Source of the DNA: Candidatus Segatella violae
GTDB lineage: Bacteria; Bacteroidota; Bacteroidia; Bacteroidales; Bacteroidaceae
Direction of reading: 5' to 3'
Length of the DNA: 10,990 bases
Assembly (NCBI GenBank): GCA_002440225.1
Contig: DJSH01000023.1
Coordinates: 1 to 10,990 of the forward strand
In this document: one piece after another, positions 7,277 to 10,990 of the stretch
Numbering within the stretch: position 1 is the stretch's first letter
Layout of the letters: every line of letters begins with the position of its first letter
Position numbers and translations under genes: made by a program
Notes under the pieces: generated by a model
What the model was told of the DNA's origin: nothing
The model's database searches: none
What the model saw: the letters and a program-made list of their open reading frames with translations, nothing else

Positions 7277-8341
7277 ATGAGCGACAACTCTTACTTTTCA
7301 AATATCATCATTTCTTGGTTTCAGGAGAATGGCAGAGACTTGCCTTGGCGTGAAACCAAGGATCCTTATGCCATATGGCTCAGCGAGATAATTCTTCAGC
7401 AAACTCGCATCAACCAGGGATGGGAATATTGGGAGCAATTTATGCGCCAATATCCTACGGTTGGCGACTTGGCGGCTGCCTGCGAGGATGAGGTGCTGAA
7501 ACTTTGGCAGGGCTTGGGTTACTACTCCCGTGCTCGTAATCTACATACTGCCGCTAAGCAAATCGTGGCATTAGGTAAATTTCCTAATACCCTTGAAGGC
7601 ATCAAATCCTTGAAAGGCGTGGGCGATTATACAGCTGCTGCCATCGGCTCCTTTGCCTTCGATATACCTGCGGCTGTAGTCGATGGCAATGTTTACCGAG
7701 TGCTTTCGAGATATTTCGGCATCGATACCCCCATCAATTCAACACCAGGCAAGAAGGAGTTTGCTGCCTTGGCGCAATCCTTGTTGCCTGGTGCTTGTTC
7801 TTCCGAGCAGATTCGGCCGAATGAGTTTAGTGTGGATTTGTCACCAGTTTCTGCTTACAATCAAGGAATCATGGATTTCGGTGCCATCCAGTGTACTCCT
7901 CAATCTCCTAAGTGCTTGCTTTGTCCCTTGGCAGAGACCTGCGAGGCATTGCGAAGTGGAAGGGTGGAGGAACTTCCTATTAAGTTGAAAACGGTGAAGG
8001 TGACAACTCGTCATCTCTCCTATATATATATAAGGTGTAATGGCGAGACCGCTATTCACCGCCGGGGCGAGGGAGATATTTGGCAGGGACTTTGGGAACC
8101 ATACAATGTTTCGGATGTTTCCGAGATGCCATCGTTTACTGCACCTAGGTTGTTGCTGGCTAAAGGCGTGAAGCATGTTCTCACCCATCGCATTCTCTTA
8201 GCCGATTTCTATCTCTTGGAATTGGACAAGCGTCCGGAGTTGCCGGAGGATTATGTCTGGATAAAGGAAAGCAACATCGAACAGTATGGAGTGCCAAGGC
8301 TTATCGAAATCATGTTGGAAAAAATAAATAGTAGAAAATAA
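7277..8341 (+). CDS. mutY: A/G-specific adenine DNA glycosylase (MutY)
   Basis: This base-excision repair enzyme removes adenine mispaired with 8-oxoguanine, preventing G:C to T:A changes. The 354 residues fit the family. The N-terminal half has the catalytic segment WLSEIILQQTRI with Glu37 (same number as in E. coli MutY). Next are the helix-hairpin-helix LKGVGDYTAAAIGSFAF (112-128) and VVDGNVYRVL with catalytic Asp136. Then comes the iron-sulphur cluster motif C-X6-C-X2-C-X5-C at Cys206, 213, 216 and 222. Residues from about 235 form the NUDIX-like domain that recognises 8-oxoguanine, including THRILLADFYLLEL near the end. An apparent insert of about 20 residues (roughly 173-193) precedes the final helix leading to the cluster. 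A (TA)6 tract at 8021-8032 encodes YIYI in the linker to the C-terminal domain. The gene lies in a tight cluster, and its stop codon shares one base with the next start (TAATG). Confidence 0.96.
   Translation: MSDNSYFSNIIISWFQENGRDLPWRETKDPYAIWLSEIILQQTRINQGWEYWEQFMRQYPTVGDLAAACEDEVLKLWQGLGYYSRARNLHTAAKQIVALGKFPNTLEGIKSLKGVGDYTAAAIGSFAFDIPAAVVDGNVYRVLSRYFGIDTPINSTPGKKEFAALAQSLLPGACSSEQIRPNEFSVDLSPVSAYNQGIMDFGAIQCTPQSPKCLLCPLAETCEALRSGRVEELPIKLKTVKVTTRHLSYIYIRCNGETAIHRRGEGDIWQGLWEPYNVSDVSEMPSFTAPRLLLAKGVKHVLTHRILLADFYLLELDKRPELPEDYVWIKESNIEQYGVPRLIEIMLEKINSRK
8021..8032 (+). repeat. (TA)6 dinucleotide tract within mutY
   Basis: Twelve bases of strictly alternating TA lie inside the coding sequence, at codons 249-252. 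This is the longest simple dinucleotide repeat I noticed in a coding part of the window. Gain or loss of one unit would shift the frame after the catalytic and iron-sulphur domains and before the 8-oxoguanine recognition domain. Confidence 0.8.
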
Positions 8342-10938
8342 TGAATATGCAAATCTTTAAGAAATATCTAGGAGTGGCTTTGCTCCTGCTGGCTCCACTT
8401 GATGGAGAAATGGCGAGTGCGCAATCTGTCACAGAGGAATGCGCTTCTTCGGTGTTGGCTGTGAAAGGCGTGTCGCAGCAATTGGCAGTCCTTCGTGCCA
8501 AAGAGGTGAGTGATGTCTCTTATCGGCTCACGTTTGATTTGAAAAGTGACAAAAAACTCTTGGTGCCAGGTAAGGTAATCGTTGCTTTCGATTATCATCC
8601 ACAGGCTACTTCAGATAGTTTGTTCCTTGATTTCCAAGGTCATCAGTTGGCACCTTCTTGCTTGGTAAATGGTATCAACCATTATCTCATTGCCGACAAG
8701 AAAATAGGCAATCGAATGGTAGACTATTGGCATTGGCATGATGAGCATGTGGCGATACCACGCAGTTGGCTTGTGGAGGGTAGAAACACGATAGAGGTAG
8801 AGTTCTTCTGTGGAAATTCACCCCTCAATCGCCACGACGATTATCTGTATACCTTGTTTGTGCCCGATCATGCTCGTGCAGCTTTTCCATGTTTTGACCA
8901 ACCCGACTTGAAGGCACGTTTCTCATTGGAGCTGACCTTGCCATCGGACTGGAAGGCAATATCAACGGGCAGTATTCTCAAGGATTCCTTGCTTGTTGGT
9001 GGCGAGAAACGTATGTTGACCTTTGCAGAGACCAAGCCTCTGCCTACATATCTGTTCTCTTTTACAGCCGGTAAGTTTGAGGAGAAAACTGTCGAGAGAG
9101 ACGGGCGCCCCCTTTCTTGCCTCTATCGGGAAACTGATTCTGCCAAGGTGGCTCAGCTCGATGAAGTGATGGACGAGGTGGCACTTTCGCTCAGGTGGAT
9201 GGAGAACTATACGGGCATCAAGTATCCTTTCGAGAAATATGGCTTTGTGATGATTCCTAGTTATCAGTTTGGAGGCATGGAACATCCTGGAGCTATCCAA
9301 TTCAATGACCGCACCGTGTTCTTGGGCAAGAATCCAACGCTCGATGATCGTTTGCATCGTCTGGAGCTTTTGGCACATGAGACTGCCCACATGTGGTTTG
9401 GTGATTTGGTCACCATGCGTTGGTTCAACGATGTTTGGACCAAGGAGGTCTTCGCCAACTATTTGGCTTCGAAGGTGGCTCGTGAGCAATTCCCCCACAT
9501 CAACCATGACCTCAATTTCTTGAAATCCTATCAGATAGCGGCACTCTCCACCGATAGAACAGAGGGAACGCATCCGATTCAGCAACCTTTGGAAAATCTC
9601 AATTTGGCAGGCCTTCTCTATGGCAACATCATCTACGATAAGGCACCGGTGATGATGCGCAAGTTGGAACAACAGATGGGCAGCGAAGCCTTTCGCAAGG
9701 GATTGCAAACCTATCTGCATACCTATGCTTATGGCAATGCGACATGGGATGGACTCATCGACATTCTCGACAAAACCAACCCTGAGGCTCACCTCAAGCA
9801 TTTTAGCGAAGTGTGGGTGAAGCAGAAGGGAATGCCTACCATCACGATGCAGGAAAAAGGCGACAAAATCATCATTCGACAGCACGATGAATATGGCAGA
9901 GGCATCTTCTGGCCTCAGTCTTTCCAGATAGGTGCCCAAGTTAAGGGACGGCTGTATGTGGAAAACGTAAATATGCAAGATTCCGTCGTCACTCTCTCCA
10001 AAAGTGCTATTATGAAACGATGGAAGGTTTATCCTGCCAATCTAATTCCAAATATAGACGGCAAGGGATATGGGCGTTTTGTCTTCCATACCATCCCAAG
10101 GTGGACTAGCCTTCCTGATGTCAATCGCCTGGCTGTCCTCATGACGCTCTATGAGAATTACTGGATGGGAAACGTAAGCGCTGAAGCTCTTTTCTCTTCT
10201 ATGTATCATGGGCTAGCAAAGGAAAGAAATCCTTTGGTGGCATCGGCTTGCAGTGGTTATCTCTCTACCATCGTGAGAAATATGGATGTAGACGAAAGAT
10301 TGGTATGCGAGAAACAACTCTTTGACTTGAGTCGCAAGCATGCCATGCCTGCCGTACGCCAACTACTCTTGAAGCGTCTCTACGGATCGGCTCATTCGCC
10401 AGAGGTGGTAGATAGCCTGTATGCGATATGGAAGGGGCAGACCGAAAGTCTGCTCAATGAGCGTGACTATATGGCGATGGCTTATCATCTTGCCATCATG
10501 CGTCCGCAGCAATGGAAGCAGATTGTAGACGAGCAGATGCAACGTCTTACTAGCGAAGACCGCAAAAGTGAATTCCAATTTGTGAGTCGTGCTTGCAACC
10601 CTGACGTTGCTGTGCAGGATACCCTGTTCGAGGAACTGAAACAAAGGGAAAATCGTCGCACCGAGCCTTGGGCTTCAGCCATTTTGGCTCTCTTAAACGA
10701 TGAGACCCGAGAGCCGCGCAACAACAAGTACGTGCTCACAGGTCTGGATATGTTGCAAGAGGTGCAGCGCACTGGCGACATCTTCTTCCCTGGTTATTGG
10801 GTGAATGCCTTGCTTGGCGATCATCGAAGCCAAGAGGCGAAGACCATCGTCGAGAATTTTGTGAAGTCTCATCCTGATTATCCTCAGAAATTGAAGAACA
10901 AGCTCATGGAAGCCGCCTTCTCCTTGGGGGTAAAATAA
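8341..10938 (+). CDS. Exported M1-family zinc aminopeptidase
   Basis: This metallopeptidase removes N-terminal residues from peptides. The 865-residue protein has a likely signal peptide (KKYLGVALLLLAPL, cleavage probably after MASA, residue 27) with no lipobox cysteine and no recognisable type IX sorting domain, so it should be periplasmic. Residues about 45-245 form the N-terminal beta domain. The catalytic domain carries GGMEHPGAI (311-319), the zinc motif HETAH (346-350) and the third zinc ligand Glu369 exactly 18 residues later (HEXXH-X18-E). IIYDKAPVMM supplies the likely transition-state Tyr432. The C-terminal third (about 600-865) is helix-rich, as in ERAP/PepN-like members. The substrate motif is GGMEH instead of the common GxMEN. 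The start at 8341 overlaps the mutY stop (TAATG); ATG at 8347 would lose only two residues. Family is certain; substrate preference is not readable from sequence. The gene is last in the cluster. Confidence 0.94.
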   Translation: MNMQIFKKYLGVALLLLAPLDGEMASAQSVTEECASSVLAVKGVSQQLAVLRAKEVSDVSYRLTFDLKSDKKLLVPGKVIVAFDYHPQATSDSLFLDFQGHQLAPSCLVNGINHYLIADKKIGNRMVDYWHWHDEHVAIPRSWLVEGRNTIEVEFFCGNSPLNRHDDYLYTLFVPDHARAAFPCFDQPDLKARFSLELTLPSDWKAISTGSILKDSLLVGGEKRMLTFAETKPLPTYLFSFTAGKFEEKTVERDGRPLSCLYRETDSAKVAQLDEVMDEVALSLRWMENYTGIKYPFEKYGFVMIPSYQFGGMEHPGAIQFNDRTVFLGKNPTLDDRLHRLELLAHETAHMWFGDLVTMRWFNDVWTKEVFANYLASKVAREQFPHINHDLNFLKSYQIAALSTDRTEGTHPIQQPLENLNLAGLLYGNIIYDKAPVMMRKLEQQMGSEAFRKGLQTYLHTYAYGNATWDGLIDILDKTNPEAHLKHFSEVWVKQKGMPTITMQEKGDKIIIRQHDEYGRGIFWPQSFQIGAQVKGRLYVENVNMQDSVVTLSKSAIMKRWKVYPANLIPNIDGKGYGRFVFHTIPRWTSLPDVNRLAVLMTLYENYWMGNVSAEALFSSMYHGLAKERNPLVASACSGYLSTIVRNMDVDERLVCEKQLFDLSRKHAMPAVRQLLLKRLYGSAHSPEVVDSLYAIWKGQTESLLNERDYMAMAYHLAIMRPQQWKQIVDEQMQRLTSEDRKSEFQFVSRACNPDVAVQDTLFEELKQRENRRTEPWASAILALLNDETREPRNNKYVLTGLDMLQEVQRTGDIFFPGYWVNALLGDHRSQEAKTIVENFVKSHPDYPQKLKNKLMEAAFSLGVK

Positions 10939-10990
10939 GGTGGCGTCTCTAGTGTTTGATGAACTAGTTTATAACGACAAAAAGCCGGCT
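10939..10990. other. Gene-free tail with possible start of a terminator
   Basis: These 52 bases follow the aminopeptidase stop. They contain a weak inverted repeat, CTAGT (10949-10953) against ACTAG (10963-10967). They end in an A run followed by AGCCGGCT (10983-10990), itself an 8-base palindrome. A-run plus AGCC resembles the left arm of the sprA/nadB terminator, so this is probably a terminator cut by the window edge. No start of a next gene is visible. Confidence 0.35.

Noticed and set aside
8962..9978. 338-residue minus-strand frame opposite the aminopeptidase
   Set aside because: Covers the zinc motif region in antisense, which explains its lack of stops; no independent coding signs.
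1..10990. Mobile elements, CRISPR arrays, tRNA or rRNA genes, phage or defence genes
   Set aside because: I looked for repeats, transposase-like proteins, spacer-repeat periodicity and RNA gene patterns and saw none; all long frames are explained by core genes.

Overview
The window comes from a member of the Bacteroidota, most likely Prevotella, Segatella or a close relative in the Bacteroidales. Three things point there. It carries a SprA-type type IX secretion translocon, which is confined to this phylum. The one clear gene-free stretch has promoter elements of the Bacteroidota form (TTTG near -33, TAnnTTTG near -7). Most starts lack a strong Shine-Dalgarno sequence. I infer the genus from overall protein character and cannot prove it from this stretch.

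Layout. Positions 1-2582 (+) hold the last 859 residues of sprA, whose start lies off the left edge. A strong hairpin at 2585-2615 separates it from the convergent gene nadB (2635-4230, -), which encodes L-aspartate oxidase, the first enzyme of de novo NAD synthesis. A 150-bp AT-rich spacer (4231-4380) carries back-to-back promoter signals. It separates nadB from a five-gene, same-strand cluster: a small membrane protein with a predicted PH-like domain (4381-4830), a PBP4/DacB-type D-Ala-D-Ala carboxypeptidase (4823-6076, overlapping the previous gene by 8 bp), an MscS/YbdG-like mechanosensitive channel (6120-7241), mutY (7277-8341), and an exported M1-family zinc aminopeptidase (8341-10938, overlapping mutY by one base). 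The last 52 bases hold no gene and end in what may be the left arm of another terminator.

How the genes work together. The tight spacing (-8, +43, +35 and -1 bp) suggests that the five genes are largely co-transcribed from the promoter near 4313. Four of the five products act in or beyond the inner membrane: peptidoglycan trimming, osmotic pressure relief, an unknown membrane role, and peptide digestion in the periplasm or on the surface. MutY, a DNA repair enzyme, is the exception. This is probably a housekeeping cluster, not a dedicated system.

No mobile element, CRISPR array, RNA gene, phage gene or defence gene was found. The window looks like ordinary chromosomal core sequence. The items most worth a second look are modest: a (TA)6 tract inside mutY, a PBP4 with a shortened insert, an M1 peptidase with GGMEH in place of GxMEN, and the divergent promoter pair.
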